Source: Planctomonas psychrotolerans
Lineage (GTDB): Bacteria > Actinomycetota > Actinomycetes > Actinomycetales > Microbacteriaceae
Length of the DNA stretch: 64,000 bases
Assembly: GCF_008642235.1 (NCBI RefSeq)
Contig: NZ_SJEV01000001.1
Location: 124,001-188,000, forward strand
Direction: 5' to 3'
Shown: piece by piece, positions 52,559-62,094 of the stretch
How the letters are laid out: each line of letters begins with the position of its first letter
Position numbering within the stretch: position 1 is the first letter of the stretch
Made by a program: the position numbers and the translations under genes
The notes under the pieces: model-generated
The model's database searches: none
What the model was told of the DNA's origin: nothing
The model's input: the letters and a program-made list of their open reading frames with translations, nothing else

Positions 52559-55132
52559 CTATGCGCACGGGGTCAGCGACTCCACCGCCGTGGTCAACGA
52601 CACCCGACCGCCGAGGAGCACCAGCGTGTCGGGGTCGAAGTCGAGGATGTCTCCGCGGATGCCGGCGGGCACGCACGCGCCGGGGACGATGAACAGGGGC
52701 GCCTTCCGCTGCCCGGCGAGGGCGGCACCGGCCAGCGCATCCGGGAACGAGTAGCCGTTCGCGAGGTAGACGGAGTCCGCCGAGCTGAAGGCGAATCCCA
52801 CGTCCGCGTTGACCATCCGGGTGGTGCCGAACCGGTCGGTGCCGGCCATGCGCCGAACTCCTCCGGAGAAGCCGAGGCGCATGGCGTCCCGCTCGATCCC
52901 CGCCGACAGCACGTGGGTACCCCCGGCCAGCGCGACGTCCACCGGGGTGACCCGCCGGAGCAGGGCGGTGGACTCGGCGTCCAGGGTGTCGGCCGCACCG
53001 TCGACAAGCAGCACCGCGCCGCTCTGGGCGCCTGCGGCGGCGCTCGCCGAGAGCGCATCGGGGAAGTTGCGTCCCGTGGCGAGGTACACCCGGCCGACGC
53101 GGCTCGCGCCGAATGCATGCTCGATCACGGCGCGGGAAGTGGCATAGCGGTCGGCACCCCACACCCGCGTGGTCGTCGGGGCGAGGGTCGTCAGCTGGCT
53201 GTACACGGCGTCCGACACGGATGCGGTGCCACCGACGACGACGATCGCCGCCGGACGGAGGCGTCGGAGCTCCGCGAGCACCGAGGCGGGCAGCTCGCCG
53301 GGCAGGGTGAGAAGGAGCGGACCGCCCCCGGCTGCGGCCGCGGGTGCGGCGCTGAGGGCGTCGGGATAGGCGGCGCCGCTCGCCACGTACGCGACGGGCA
53401 CCCCCGGGGCGTGACGGGACGACACGCGCACCGCGGTGTCGAAGCGGTCGGTGCCGCCGAGGCGCAGGACGGCGGGTCCGGGGTCGGTGGCCGACACCGC
53501 CGCGCCGAGGGTGACGCCCACGGTGGCACTGCTGCCCACCGCGGTCACATCGATCCTCACCCGACCCGACTTCGACGTGAACGACTGGCCGACGGCGAGG
53601 TAGCTGTTGCGCGTCGTGCCGTTCGCCGCCGGCACTGTGAACACGGCGGAGCTCTTGTCGGATCGCAGGGTGAGCACCCGCACACCGGGCGCGTGACCCG
53701 GGAAGACGGATCGGGCGTAGATCGACCCGGCGTCGATGCCGGTGCCCGACCGGTACTCGACGAAGTACTGCTCCCCCGTGGACGGGTCGCTGATCCGCAG
53801 CCCCCGAACGCCGGACGGGGCGGAGGACGGGGACAGCACGTGACTCGTCGCCGCCGTGCCCGCACCCGCCGGCAGCCGCACGGACGCGAGATCGGAGGCG
53901 TTGAGGGCAGCGATCGCGCTCCGGTGGGTGACGTTCAGTGCCATCAGGTTGGGACTGCCGTCACCGTTGACGGTGAGGCCGCCGCCCATCACGTCGTAGA
54001 AGTCGCGGTACTCGCTGTCGGCGCAGCTCACGCCCTCGGTCATGCCCACTCCGCATTCGACCGAGTTGGAATGCCGGAGGCTGAGGTTGTGCCCGAGTTC
54101 GTGGGCGAGGGTGAGCTCGGCCACGGGAGCGCTGAACGAGACCCAAACGAGTCCACCCGTGAGCGTGGATCCGACGCTGCCGTAGCCCGACCCGCCGCCG
54201 CACGACGACGGAACGATCACCACGAGGTGCTTGCTCGGGGACTGCACCCACGACGCCTTGGACACGCCCATGCGGGCGGAGGCCTCGCTCCACACGGTGT
54301 CGGCGTCGCACGCCGAAGCGGAAGTGAACCGGTCGACGGGCCCGACCTGGCTCATGCCCGCCACCTGTCCGCCGGACTGACCGGTCCAGTAGGTGCTGAG
54401 GCGACGGGCCTTCTCGGCGAGGTCGGCGTCGGACACGATGATCTCCGTCGGTCGCGACGGGAGCGACACCACGGCGAAGGCGAGCGAATGCGCGGTGGCC
54501 GGTACCACGGCGTCGACGTCGAACGCAGCATCGGGATCGGTTCCCGCATCGGGAGTGCTCGGCACCGCACGGCTCGGGCCGGTGGCACCGGGGCTGACGG
54601 TGCCCGAGACGACCGGGAGCGGAACGTCGAGCGCAGCCGATGCCGAAAGGATGTCCTTCCCCAGCGCGGACCCGCCGTCGATCGACGACAACGGCATCCG
54701 TCGCACGTCGAGTTCGGCGACGATGTCCGGCTCCGCTTCCTGCGGGATGCCCACCGAACCGGAGAACGTGGACCCCGTTTCCGCGTCATCGACGAGGGGT
54801 CCGGTCACATCGACGGCGGCACCGTCGGCCGTGAGCACCTGCACGCGATCGGGCAGCAGGTCGGTGTGATGTTCACCCGCGTGCACATCCTCGTGCTCGC
54901 CCGCATGCGCATCCTGCCCGGAGAGACGCAGCAGCATGCCCTCGATGCGGAGCTCAGTGCCCGTGCCGGTGCTGTCATCCGTGCCGATCATGGCGGCATC
55001 GGATCCCGTCGCGGAGGCGGGGACGGCACCGGTCGAAATCGGGGCCACCAGCGAGGCGGCGAGGGCCAGGACCGCGGTCCGTCGAACGAGCGTCCTGCCG
55101 GTGATTCGGAAACCGTCTGCGCGCACGTGCAT
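52559..55132 (-). CDS. Secreted metzincin protease with cell-wall-binding repeats
   Basis: An 857-residue secreted protein. Signal peptide about 1-42 (basic region, LALAASLVAPISTGAVPASA). The central zinc site HELGHNLSLRH (344-354) is the extended metzincin form, with Met-turn in YDVMGGG. The C-terminal ~310 residues hold three cell-wall-binding repeat 2 units (RLGGTDRFDTAV, RVWGADRYATSR, RMAGTDRFGTTR), which tether it non-covalently to the wall. In the prodomain there is a His-rich pair DAHAGEH-EDVHAGEH (about 74-87). The start ATG 55132 has GGGGGAG upstream. Substrates unknown; probably acts on surface or host proteins. Confidence 0.9.
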   Translation of the reverse strand: MHVRADGFRITGRTLVRRTAVLALAASLVAPISTGAVPASATGSDAAMIGTDDSTGTGTELRIEGMLLRLSGQDAHAGEHEDVHAGEHHTDLLPDRVQVLTADGAAVDVTGPLVDDAETGSTFSGSVGIPQEAEPDIVAELDVRRMPLSSIDGGSALGKDILSASAALDVPLPVVSGTVSPGATGPSRAVPSTPDAGTDPDAAFDVDAVVPATAHSLAFAVVSLPSRPTEIIVSDADLAEKARRLSTYWTGQSGGQVAGMSQVGPVDRFTSASACDADTVWSEASARMGVSKASWVQSPSKHLVVIVPSSCGGGSGYGSVGSTLTGGLVWVSFSAPVAELTLAHELGHNLSLRHSNSVECGVGMTEGVSCADSEYRDFYDVMGGGLTVNGDGSPNLMALNVTHRSAIAALNASDLASVRLPAGAGTAATSHVLSPSSAPSGVRGLRISDPSTGEQYFVEYRSGTGIDAGSIYARSVFPGHAPGVRVLTLRSDKSSAVFTVPAANGTTRNSYLAVGQSFTSKSGRVRIDVTAVGSSATVGVTLGAAVSATDPGPAVLRLGGTDRFDTAVRVSSRHAPGVPVAYVASGAAYPDALSAAPAAAAGGGPLLLTLPGELPASVLAELRRLRPAAIVVVGGTASVSDAVYSQLTTLAPTTTRVWGADRYATSRAVIEHAFGASRVGRVYLATGRNFPDALSASAAAGAQSGAVLLVDGAADTLDAESTALLRRVTPVDVALAGGTHVLSAGIERDAMRLGFSGGVRRMAGTDRFGTTRMVNADVGFAFSSADSVYLANGYSFPDALAGAALAGQRKAPLFIVPGACVPAGIRGDILDFDPDTLVLLGGRVSLTTAVESLTPCA

Positions 55133-55340
55133 ACGCTCCCCCTAACGTCGCCCGATGCCCCCGGGTGTCTCATTGTGCACCACACCGGCGACAACGGCGC
55201 GCTGCACACGTCGGCGGAAATCCCCCCAGTGCGGGGGTGCCGTTCGCCCCCGGGGCCGCGCCCACCGCTTAGGCTGGTCGTGCCGCGCGAGCGGCACTTC
55301 CGGGCGACTCCGCCCTCCTCGCCTTCGGATCGGTTCCCTC

Positions 55341-56567
55341 GTGACTGCGCAATCCCCCACGACCGCGACTGCCCAGCCCTTCCCCTGGATCGGACTGGTC
55401 ACGCTCGCCGGCGCCATTTTCGTCTCGGTGACGAGCGAATTCCTGCCCACCGGGCTCCTCCCCGACATGGCGCGCGACCTCGACGTCAGCCTGTCGACGG
55501 CCGGGCTGCTCGTCACGATCTTCGCCGGCACGGTGGTGATCGCCACCACTCCGCTCGCGGCGCTCACCCGGAACTACTCGCGCAAGTTCCTGGTGGTGAT
55601 CGTGCTGCTCGTCATCGCGCTCGCGAATGTGCTCGCCGCGATCGCGCCGAGCTACGAGATCCTCGTCGGCGCCCGCATTCTCGGCGGCTTGGCTCACGGC
55701 CTGTTCTGGGCGGTCGTCGCCGCCTACTCCGCGCATCTCGTTCCCCGCGAGCAACTCGGTCGCGCCGTGGCCATCACCTCCGGCGGTGCGTCCGCCGCGT
55801 TCGTGCTCGGCGTGCCGGTGGGCACGGCGCTCGGTCACGCGCTCGGCTGGCGGGCGGCGTTCGGCATCATCGCCATGGTCGTCGTCCTGCTGACGCTCGC
55901 CGTGATGAAGTTCCTGCCCGCGGTCAATCACCACGTGCCGCTGCGCACCGGTGAGATCCCGCTTCCCTTGCGCAAGGACCGCAGCCTGCGCGGCGTGATC
56001 ATCGTCTGCATGGTCATCCTGATCATGGTCACCGGGCAGAACGTCTTCTACACCTACATCGCGCCCTGGCTCATCGACGTGGCCCAGTTCCCGTCCACCT
56101 CGATCGCCGTCATCCTCTTCCTCTACGGCGGGGCGGGCGTGATCGGCCTCGTGCTGGCCGGATTCGCCGCCGACCGCTTCCCCAAGCGGGGGTTCGGCTT
56201 CGCGGTGCTCGGCGTGATGGTGGCGATCATGGTGCTCGCGGTGGCCTCGCAGAACCCCGTCGTGGTGGTCGCCGCATTCGTCGTGTGGGGTGCGTCCTTC
56301 GGCGGCCTGCCCGCCATGCTGCAGACGCGGATGCTGCGTACTGCTTCGTTCCGTATGCGCGACCTCGCGGCCGCGCTGCAGACCACCGCGTTCAACGTGG
56401 GCATCGGCGGCGGCGCCCTCCTCGGCGGCGTGCTCCTCGACGAGGCGGGCATCCGCTCGCTCCCTCCGGTGGCGATCGCCTTCGTCGGAGTGGGACTCGC
56501 CCTCAGTGTCGCCGCGGACGTGGCCCGGGCCGCCTCCGCCCGGCGCGCCCGCCCCGTCACGGCCTGA
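55341..56567 (+). CDS. MFS sugar-efflux-type transporter
   Basis: A 408-residue 12-helix MFS protein of the DHA1 group close to sugar efflux (SotB/AraJ-like) transporters. Helix 1 SVTSEFLPTGLLPDMARDL, loop 2-3, the GLAHGLFWAVVAAYSAHLVP region and TTAFNVGIGGGALLGGVLL near the end are characteristic. The start GTG 55341 (VTAQSPTTATAQPFP) is chosen since homology begins soon after; upstream reading is implausible. The 208-base upstream region is shared with the divergent protease gene. Substrate could be arabinose, drugs or metabolites. Confidence 0.88.
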   Translation: MTAQSPTTATAQPFPWIGLVTLAGAIFVSVTSEFLPTGLLPDMARDLDVSLSTAGLLVTIFAGTVVIATTPLAALTRNYSRKFLVVIVLLVIALANVLAAIAPSYEILVGARILGGLAHGLFWAVVAAYSAHLVPREQLGRAVAITSGGASAAFVLGVPVGTALGHALGWRAAFGIIAMVVVLLTLAVMKFLPAVNHHVPLRTGEIPLPLRKDRSLRGVIIVCMVILIMVTGQNVFYTYIAPWLIDVAQFPSTSIAVILFLYGGAGVIGLVLAGFAADRFPKRGFGFAVLGVMVAIMVLAVASQNPVVVVAAFVVWGASFGGLPAMLQTRMLRTASFRMRDLAAALQTTAFNVGIGGGALLGGVLLDEAGIRSLPPVAIAFVGVGLALSVAADVARAASARRARPVTA

Positions 56568-56646
56568 CGCGTCGCTCGAGGCGCGTCCGGCGCGTCCGGC
56601 GGATTGGGCAACTGCCCTCCCGCGAGAACGGCGTCTGCGGCGACGC

Positions 56647-57435
56647 TCAGCCGAGACGCACGAGGTCCCGCACGTCGTCCGTCGGCAGCTCGTCGACCAC
56701 CGCGGTGATCTCCATGCCGACGAGCGAGACGAAGCCGCCGCTCGTGGAGAGGAATGCCGTGTCGGAGGCATCGCGACCGGTCGCGATGCGCATCAGTGAC
56801 TGGCGGGGCGCGAGAGCGGTCGCGTCGATGACGTGCCACTCGCCGTCGAAGTAGGCCTCGGCCACGGCGTGGAAGTCCATGGGATACAGGCCGGGTGCGT
56901 ACACCGACACGAGACGGGCCGGCACGTCGAGGGCGCGCAGCAGCGTGACGACGAGGTGCGCGAAGTCGCGGCACACGCCTCGGCGGGAGAGCAGGGTCTG
57001 CACCGCCCCGTCGGTGGGCGCGCTCGACCCCGGCACGTACGCCAGTTGCTGCCCCACCCAGGAGCTCACCGCCTCGAGCAGGGCGCGCCCGGCGAGACCG
57101 GAGAACTGCGAGCGGGCCGTCGGACCGAGGGTGTCCGACTCGCAGTAGCGACTCGGACGCACGTAGCGCAGGGTGTCGATTTCGGCCACCTCGGCGGGCG
57201 GAAGCGGCCCCCCCTGTTCGACGGTGTAGTCGACGACCACCTGGCCCGGCGGGCAGTCGGCCACGTGCAGCCGGGTGCCGTGCGCATCCAAGACCTCCCG
57301 CAACGCGAACGGGGTGCCGTCGAGGGTGGCGAGCAGCGTCTCCCGCGTCGGCGATCCCGCCACCGCGACGGACAGCACGATCTCCGCCGCGCCGGCGACG
57401 TCGAACTCGAGGTGGGCTGCAGCGCTACGTTTCAT
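56647..57435 (-). CDS. Stand-alone transglutaminase-like protein
   Basis: A 262-residue protein of the same COG1305 class as the ATP-grasp-operon member but only distantly similar. Beta-rich N-terminus (about 1-80), then Cys in LSRRGVCRDFAH (about 165), His in YPMDFHAVAEAYF and Asp in WHVIDATA. The start ATG 57435 is preceded by CGGGG. It is monocistronic, facing the MFS gene. It may be a paralogue that works with the same ATP-grasp products, or an unrelated cysteine peptidase; unresolved. Confidence 0.85.
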   Translation of the reverse strand: MKRSAAAHLEFDVAGAAEIVLSVAVAGSPTRETLLATLDGTPFALREVLDAHGTRLHVADCPPGQVVVDYTVEQGGPLPPAEVAEIDTLRYVRPSRYCESDTLGPTARSQFSGLAGRALLEAVSSWVGQQLAYVPGSSAPTDGAVQTLLSRRGVCRDFAHLVVTLLRALDVPARLVSVYAPGLYPMDFHAVAEAYFDGEWHVIDATALAPRQSLMRIATGRDASDTAFLSTSGGFVSLVGMEITAVVDELPTDDVRDLVRLG

Positions 57436-57517
57436 ACCCCGATGGTGTCATCCGTCGCGGGGATACCGGCGACAGTTCACAGAGCCGTAACCTGCGGCAC
57501 GGGATACCGGCTGCGGA

Positions 57518-58813
57518 TCACGTGCGGAGCGTGACCTCGAGGTCCGACGCACCGGCGGTCGCCAGCGTCACCTCACCCGAATGCGCGTCGGACGTGACGC
57601 GGTAGTCGCCGAGGAACCCGCTCACGTCGACCCGGCCGTCGGCATCGGTCGACAGCCGCGTCGGCTGCAACCACCACTCGCCCTTGATGAGGCCGTGCAG
57701 CACGTCGTACGACGGTTTGCGCGTGCCGTCGGTGCGCACGAGACCGACGGGTGCACCGAGCCACGAACCGTCATCGGTGATGCCCCAGTAGTTGATCGCC
57801 TGCACCGACGGGTGGGACACGAGCGACCGATAGTGGCGCTCGATCTCCTCGGCCTGCCGCTCCTCGCCCTCCGGCGTGCTGGGCCAGCTCGGGATCCGGT
57901 AGTCGTTCAGGTCGGTGATGTGCGACGGCATGATGTCGCCGGAGACGAGGGTGCTCTCCGTCATGTGAATGGGCAGCCCGAATCGCGCGAAACGGTCGAC
58001 AGCACCGAGGACGACGTCCTCCCCGCGATAGCCCTTGTGCATGTGGGTCTGCAGGCCGATCGCATCGATGTGAATGCCCGCCTCGAGCACGCCCTCGATC
58101 AGGCACTCGTATGCAGATGACAGGTCCCAGTCGTTGATGAGCAGGGTGGCGCTCGGGTTCATCGCCCGGGCCTCCTCGAATGCCATGCGCACCATGGCGA
58201 TGCGTCCGCGGTCGTACGCCAGATTCGTGATGCCGTTGTCGCCGTTCGTGAAGACCGGCATGATGACGGTCTCGTTGATGGCGTCCCAGGTGTCGATCAC
58301 GCCGGCGAAGTCGGCCACGTCGCGTCGGATCCGCTTGCGCTGCACCTTCTCGATCTCGTCCAGCGGCAGGTCGAGGAGCCACGGGGCGGTCACGGTGTGC
58401 CAGACGAGGGGGTGACCCTTCACGAGGACGCCGCGATCGGCGAACCAGCGGGCGGTGGTGCGCAGCCGCTCCGTGTCGGGCTTGCCCCGTTCCGACTCGA
58501 AGCGCCCCCAGTAGAACGGGAGGGTCACCGTGTTGAAGAGGTCGAGCCAGAGGTTCGACAACTCGTCAAGACGCTCGAGGGAGGCGCTTCCGAATGTTTC
58601 GACGGAGGTGGCCGACGCGTGCAGCTCGGTCTCGCCGTTGGCGAGCGGCAGGAAGTCGAACCCGATGTTGCCGAACGAGAACGCGTGACGCACCTGCTCG
58701 ACAATCACGTCGGCAGAGCGCAGCGGCGCACCGTCAGGTCCCCGCACGGTCAACGTCGCGTCGGCGATGCGGTGACGCAGTGCGGGATCGGGCGTGGGTA
58801 CTGCTGCGGCCAT
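57518..58813 (-). CDS. GH10 endo-1,4-beta-xylanase
   Basis: A 431-residue GH10 xylanase without signal peptide. The fold begins with a small N-terminal beta region (about 15-40), then FSFGNIGFDFLP. Acid/base E181 is in WDAINETV, and the nucleophile E286 in PIHMTESTLV. Both match GH10 (WDVVNE, ITELD). GHPLVWHT and FWGRFESERG-like (YWGRFESERG) substrate-binding motifs are present. The intracellular location implies hydrolysis of imported xylo-oligosaccharides. The start ATG 58813 has GGAGG seven bases upstream. Two inverted-repeat operators lie just upstream, so it is likely repressed without substrate. Confidence 0.94.
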   Translation of the reverse strand: MAAAVPTPDPALRHRIADATLTVRGPDGAPLRSADVIVEQVRHAFSFGNIGFDFLPLANGETELHASATSVETFGSASLERLDELSNLWLDLFNTVTLPFYWGRFESERGKPDTERLRTTARWFADRGVLVKGHPLVWHTVTAPWLLDLPLDEIEKVQRKRIRRDVADFAGVIDTWDAINETVIMPVFTNGDNGITNLAYDRGRIAMVRMAFEEARAMNPSATLLINDWDLSSAYECLIEGVLEAGIHIDAIGLQTHMHKGYRGEDVVLGAVDRFARFGLPIHMTESTLVSGDIMPSHITDLNDYRIPSWPSTPEGEERQAEEIERHYRSLVSHPSVQAINYWGITDDGSWLGAPVGLVRTDGTRKPSYDVLHGLIKGEWWLQPTRLSTDADGRVDVSGFLGDYRVTSDAHSGEVTLATAGASDLEVTLRT

Positions 58814-58847
58814 GAAGTCCTCCTCGTCGGGGATGCCAGCCTGCCAG

Positions 58848-58861
58848 AGTTTCTCGAAACT
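58848..58861. promoter_or_regulatory. Inverted repeat AGTTTC-TC-GAAACT upstream of xylanase
   Basis: Perfect six-base arms with a two-base centre, 35 bases before the xylanase start. The form (TTTC...GAAA) resembles LacI-family operators that control xylan or oligosaccharide use. Confidence 0.6.
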
Positions 58862-58863
58862 TT

Positions 58864-58891
58864 CCACTCGATATCGCAATATTTCGAGTGG
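58864..58891. promoter_or_regulatory. Inverted repeat CCACTCGA...TCGAGTGG upstream of xylanase
   Basis: Perfect eight-base arms around a 12-base AT-rich centre (TATCGCAATATT), adjacent to the first inverted repeat. The promoter is probably between or under these sites; the centre supplies the only AT-rich stretch for -10/-35 elements. Confidence 0.6.
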
Positions 58892-59032
58892 TTTCGGCCA
58901 GTGAGCGCACTCGTGACGGGCGTTCAAGGGACCTTCGGCCCTACTCGGGCAGGGCCCAGCCGGAAAGGATCAGGGCATCGCAGCCGGAACCCGCAGAGGC
59001 TGCGGTGGACGACCTCGAGCGATGGAGGACAC

Positions 59033-59230
59033 ATGCACGCTGCCATCGGGGATCACCTGATCATCAAGACCCACCATGACGACGCACTCCCCCGGGAGGG
59101 CGAGATCCGGGAGGTGCGCGGGAGCGACGGCGGTCCCCCGTACGTCGTGCGGTGGCAGGGTGACACGCGGGAGACTCTGGTGTTCCCGGGGCCGGATGCC
59201 GTGGTGCAGCCCGCGGGGCGCGAGCGGTAG
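59033..59230 (+). CDS. DUF1918 domain protein
   Basis: A 65-residue beta-strand protein of the DUF1918 family, recognised by GDHLIIKTHHDDA, REGEIREVRGSDGGPPYVVRW and the ending ETLVFPGPDAVVQP. The fold is SH3-like and common in actinobacteria; role unknown. The start ATG 59033 has GGAGG a few bases upstream. It faces the Pr6Pr membrane protein gene across a terminator hairpin. Confidence 0.9.
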   Translation: MHAAIGDHLIIKTHHDDALPREGEIREVRGSDGGPPYVVRWQGDTRETLVFPGPDAVVQPAGRER

Positions 59231-59285
59231 GCATCCTCGTCCATCGACGCCCGCCGGTCGCCGTCGCCGCCCGCCGCCCGGTCCC

Positions 59286-59307
59286 CCGGTCCCCCGGACG
59301 GGACCGG
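59286..59307. terminator. Bidirectional hairpin between DUF1918 and Pr6Pr genes
   Basis: Eight-base-pair perfect stem CCGGTCCC / GGGACCGG with loop CCGGAC, symmetrically placed between two convergent genes. No T-run on either side. Confidence 0.65.
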
Positions 59308-59312
59308 CCGGA

Positions 59313-60056
59313 TCACGCCTGTTCCGGCGCTTCGTCGCTTCCGATGCGGCGCCCATACCGGGACAGCAGCACTACGAGCGCCGCCACCGCGAGCACCGCG
59401 GTGGCCAGCACCGCCACGTAGCCGAGTGCCGAGGCGTACCCGCCCGGTGACGTCTCGGGATTCAGGAACGGGTACGGATACCAGTTCGTGTCGGTGCGGG
59501 TGTCAAGTGCGCCCGGGCCGCGCGCGAAGGTGTACGCCGCCCAGGCGATGGGGTAGATCGCCGCGATCCCGACGGTGCGCCAGCGCAGCGGACGTCGATC
59601 GGGCGCGACCACCCAATCGAGCAGGAGATACAGCGGTCCGATGAGGTGCAGCCACTCGTTCGACCACGGCACGGAGGACCCGTCGTCCACCTCGATCGGG
59701 CGCAGCAGCACGGCGTAGGCGAGGGCGGTCGTGACGGCGTAGGTCACGAGAAGCGCGCGGGCGGCGACGAACCACCGAGGCGGACGGGATCGGGACAGCA
59801 GAAGCCACGCGCCGACCCCGAGGAGAACCGCTGCGGCCGAACCGGTCTGCATGGTGAAGTAGCTGAAGAAGCCGAGCACGAGGAAGGGGATGTCGGCGCC
59901 GTCCTGCGCCGACCAGAATCCGATGCTGTGCACGAGTTGCACGGTGACCGCGATCACGTAGACGAGCGCTCCGACGGCGCGCGCGAAGCCGAACACGATG
60001 ACGATCCGCCGGCCGGGGGGCATACCGGACGACGTTGCCCCGGTTTCCGCACGCAT
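59313..60056 (-). CDS. Pr6Pr family membrane protein
   Basis: A 247-residue integral membrane protein with six helices between about 15 and 230 and the Pr6Pr signature TNWYPYPFLNP preceded by PIAWAAYTFARGPG. The family is poorly characterised (FAR-17a/AIG1-like six-helix proteins). The start ATG 60056 has AAGGAG seven bases upstream. Divergent from the GH88/105 gene across 204 bases. Confidence 0.9.
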   Translation of the reverse strand: MRAETGATSSGMPPGRRIVIVFGFARAVGALVYVIAVTVQLVHSIGFWSAQDGADIPFLVLGFFSYFTMQTGSAAAVLLGVGAWLLLSRSRPPRWFVAARALLVTYAVTTALAYAVLLRPIEVDDGSSVPWSNEWLHLIGPLYLLLDWVVAPDRRPLRWRTVGIAAIYPIAWAAYTFARGPGALDTRTDTNWYPYPFLNPETSPGGYASALGYVAVLATAVLAVAALVVLLSRYGRRIGSDEAPEQA

Positions 60057-60260
60057 GGTCCGCTCCTTCGCGGTGAACCTGGCCCCGAAACTACGCCACG
60101 CGGCGCTCCGGCACAACGCCGTCACCTGAAACCTCGAGGGCCGAACGCCATCGTCGTGAGGGCAAAACCACGGCCTGCCATTGCCAGGGTGGGTGGTCAC
60201 GCCTACGGTGGGGAAATCGCGCTTCGGCGACCGCCTCTCACGAACGGCACTGCTTTTCCG

Positions 60261-62039
60261 ATGATGAAACTCTCCGCGGCGTTGCTCGCCTCGCTCCTGG
60301 CCGCAACGACCGCACTCGGTGCCGCGCCCGCGGTGGCCGCATCCGCACCCGACCTCGAGCGTGAGGTCGCGCCGGTCGCCGCCGCCGCACTCCCCACGCG
60401 CACCGAAGCGCTGGATGCGGCCGCCACGGCGCTCGACTATTTCTACGCGAACGACGGCGGGGCGACGGCGAATGACGGTTGGCGGTGGACGCCGTTCTTC
60501 ATGGGCGCGGAGGCGCTCTACCGTGAGACCGGGAACGCGAAATACCGCTCGTGGATCCAGTCCTGGGGCGACCGCAATCGGTGGCTGGCGTCGACGCCGG
60601 CGACCCCGACGTCGAACCCCGACAGCCGTGCGGCGATGCAGGTCTGGTACGACGCGGTCGCCGACGGCGTGACCGTCGACCTCGTGCCGTCGGACGAGCT
60701 CATGGCCGCCGATCTCGCCGTTCCCGCCCCCACCTACTGGTGGATCGACGCGCTGTTCATGGGGCTCCCCCTCTGGCCGAGGTGGGAGGAGCGCACCGGG
60801 GATCCCGCGTACGCGGCGAAGCACGCCGAGTTCTACACCTACCTGAAGACGCAGGGTGCCACCTCCTGGCGTCCCGGATGTCCGAACACCGGCCTCTTCG
60901 ACGAGACCGAGGATCTCTGGTGGCGGGACTGCAAATACGTGCCCGAGCGCGATGCCCTCGGCAACAAGGTGTTCTGGTCGCGCGGGAACGGGTGGACCCT
61001 CGCCGCGCTGGCGCGCACGCTCATGGTGCTGCCCCCGACCGATCCGCAGTACGCCGAGTACCGGTCGATGATGCAGCGGATGTCCGCCCGGGTGGCGGAG
61101 CTGCAGGGCCCGGACGGGATGTGGCGCACCAACCTGCTCAGCCCGTCGCTGCACCCGGCTCCGGAGACGAGCGGCACGGCCCTCTTCACCTATGCCATGG
61201 CACACGGCATCCGCACGGGGGTGCTCGACCGCGCCACCTACCTGCCGGTGGTGACCAAGGCGTGGGCCGGTCTCACCGAGGTCGGGCTGACCGAGTCCGG
61301 ATTCGTCTCGAATTGCCAGCTCGTCGCCGAGGCTCCGGGCAACCCCAGCACCACCACCTCGATCGCCTACTGTGTGGGGGCGTTCGCGCTCGCCGCCGTC
61401 GAGATGGCGAAGCTCGGCGACGTGCTCGCCAGTGACGCGTTCACGCGCACCGGCACGAACGGGCTCGGCACCGCCGCCACCGGCGGAGTGTGGACGATGC
61501 CCAGCAACCCGGCGAGCTACGCGGTGAACGCCGGGCGGGCTCGGATCAGCACACCCGCGGGCACCACCCGCAACGCCTTCCAGTCGGGCGTCTCCTCGGT
61601 GCGCACGGATCTGCGGGCGACGGTGAGCTTCGGCCGACCGACCCTCGGCAGCGCGTACGTCGGCGTGCAGGGCAGACGGGTCGGCGAATCCGACTACTCC
61701 GGTCGGGTGGTCGTGAATCCGACCGGTGCGATGCGGCTGCAGCTCCGTCGAACCGACGCCACCCTCGCCACCGCCGCCGTGCCGCACATCACCTACGCCG
61801 CCGGTGACCGATTGACGCTGAGACTGCAGGTCGTCGGCACGTCTCCGACCACCCTGCGCGCCAAGGTCTGGCGCGCCGGGACGGCGGAGCCCGCGGGATG
61901 GCAGCTCACCGCCACCGACTCGACCGCGGCCCTGCAGGGCCCCGGGGCCATCGCGCTCACCACCTACCTCAGCGCGGCCGGCAGGCCGAACACCCTCGGC
62001 GTCACCTTCGACGACGTGAGCGCCCGCCGGAGCGGCTGA
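60261..62039 (+). CDS. Secreted GH88/GH105 unsaturated uronyl hydrolase
   Basis: A 592-residue secreted enzyme. Signal peptide about 1-27 (LLASLLAATTALGAAPAVAA). Residues about 45-390 form an (alpha/alpha)6 barrel with the GH88/105 catalytic Asp D163 in YWWIDALFMGLPLW, FWSRGNGWTLAALAR and PETSGTALFTYAMAHGI. The enzyme removes unsaturated uronic acid from oligosaccharides released by polysaccharide lyases. The C-terminal ~195 residues resemble a concanavalin/laminin-G-type binding domain. The start is ATG 60261 (or the adjacent ATG 60264); there is no obvious Shine-Dalgarno. It faces the sugar-oxidoreductase operon across tandem repeats. Confidence 0.9.
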   Translation: MMKLSAALLASLLAATTALGAAPAVAASAPDLEREVAPVAAAALPTRTEALDAAATALDYFYANDGGATANDGWRWTPFFMGAEALYRETGNAKYRSWIQSWGDRNRWLASTPATPTSNPDSRAAMQVWYDAVADGVTVDLVPSDELMAADLAVPAPTYWWIDALFMGLPLWPRWEERTGDPAYAAKHAEFYTYLKTQGATSWRPGCPNTGLFDETEDLWWRDCKYVPERDALGNKVFWSRGNGWTLAALARTLMVLPPTDPQYAEYRSMMQRMSARVAELQGPDGMWRTNLLSPSLHPAPETSGTALFTYAMAHGIRTGVLDRATYLPVVTKAWAGLTEVGLTESGFVSNCQLVAEAPGNPSTTTSIAYCVGAFALAAVEMAKLGDVLASDAFTRTGTNGLGTAATGGVWTMPSNPASYAVNAGRARISTPAGTTRNAFQSGVSSVRTDLRATVSFGRPTLGSAYVGVQGRRVGESDYSGRVVVNPTGAMRLQLRRTDATLATAAVPHITYAAGDRLTLRLQVVGTSPTTLRAKVWRAGTAEPAGWQLTATDSTAALQGPGAIALTTYLSAAGRPNTLGVTFDDVSARRSG

Positions 62040-62094
62040 CGCCACCCGCCTCCCCGCACGCTTCGCAGGCTCGGGTGCGCGGGGGAAGGCGAGT

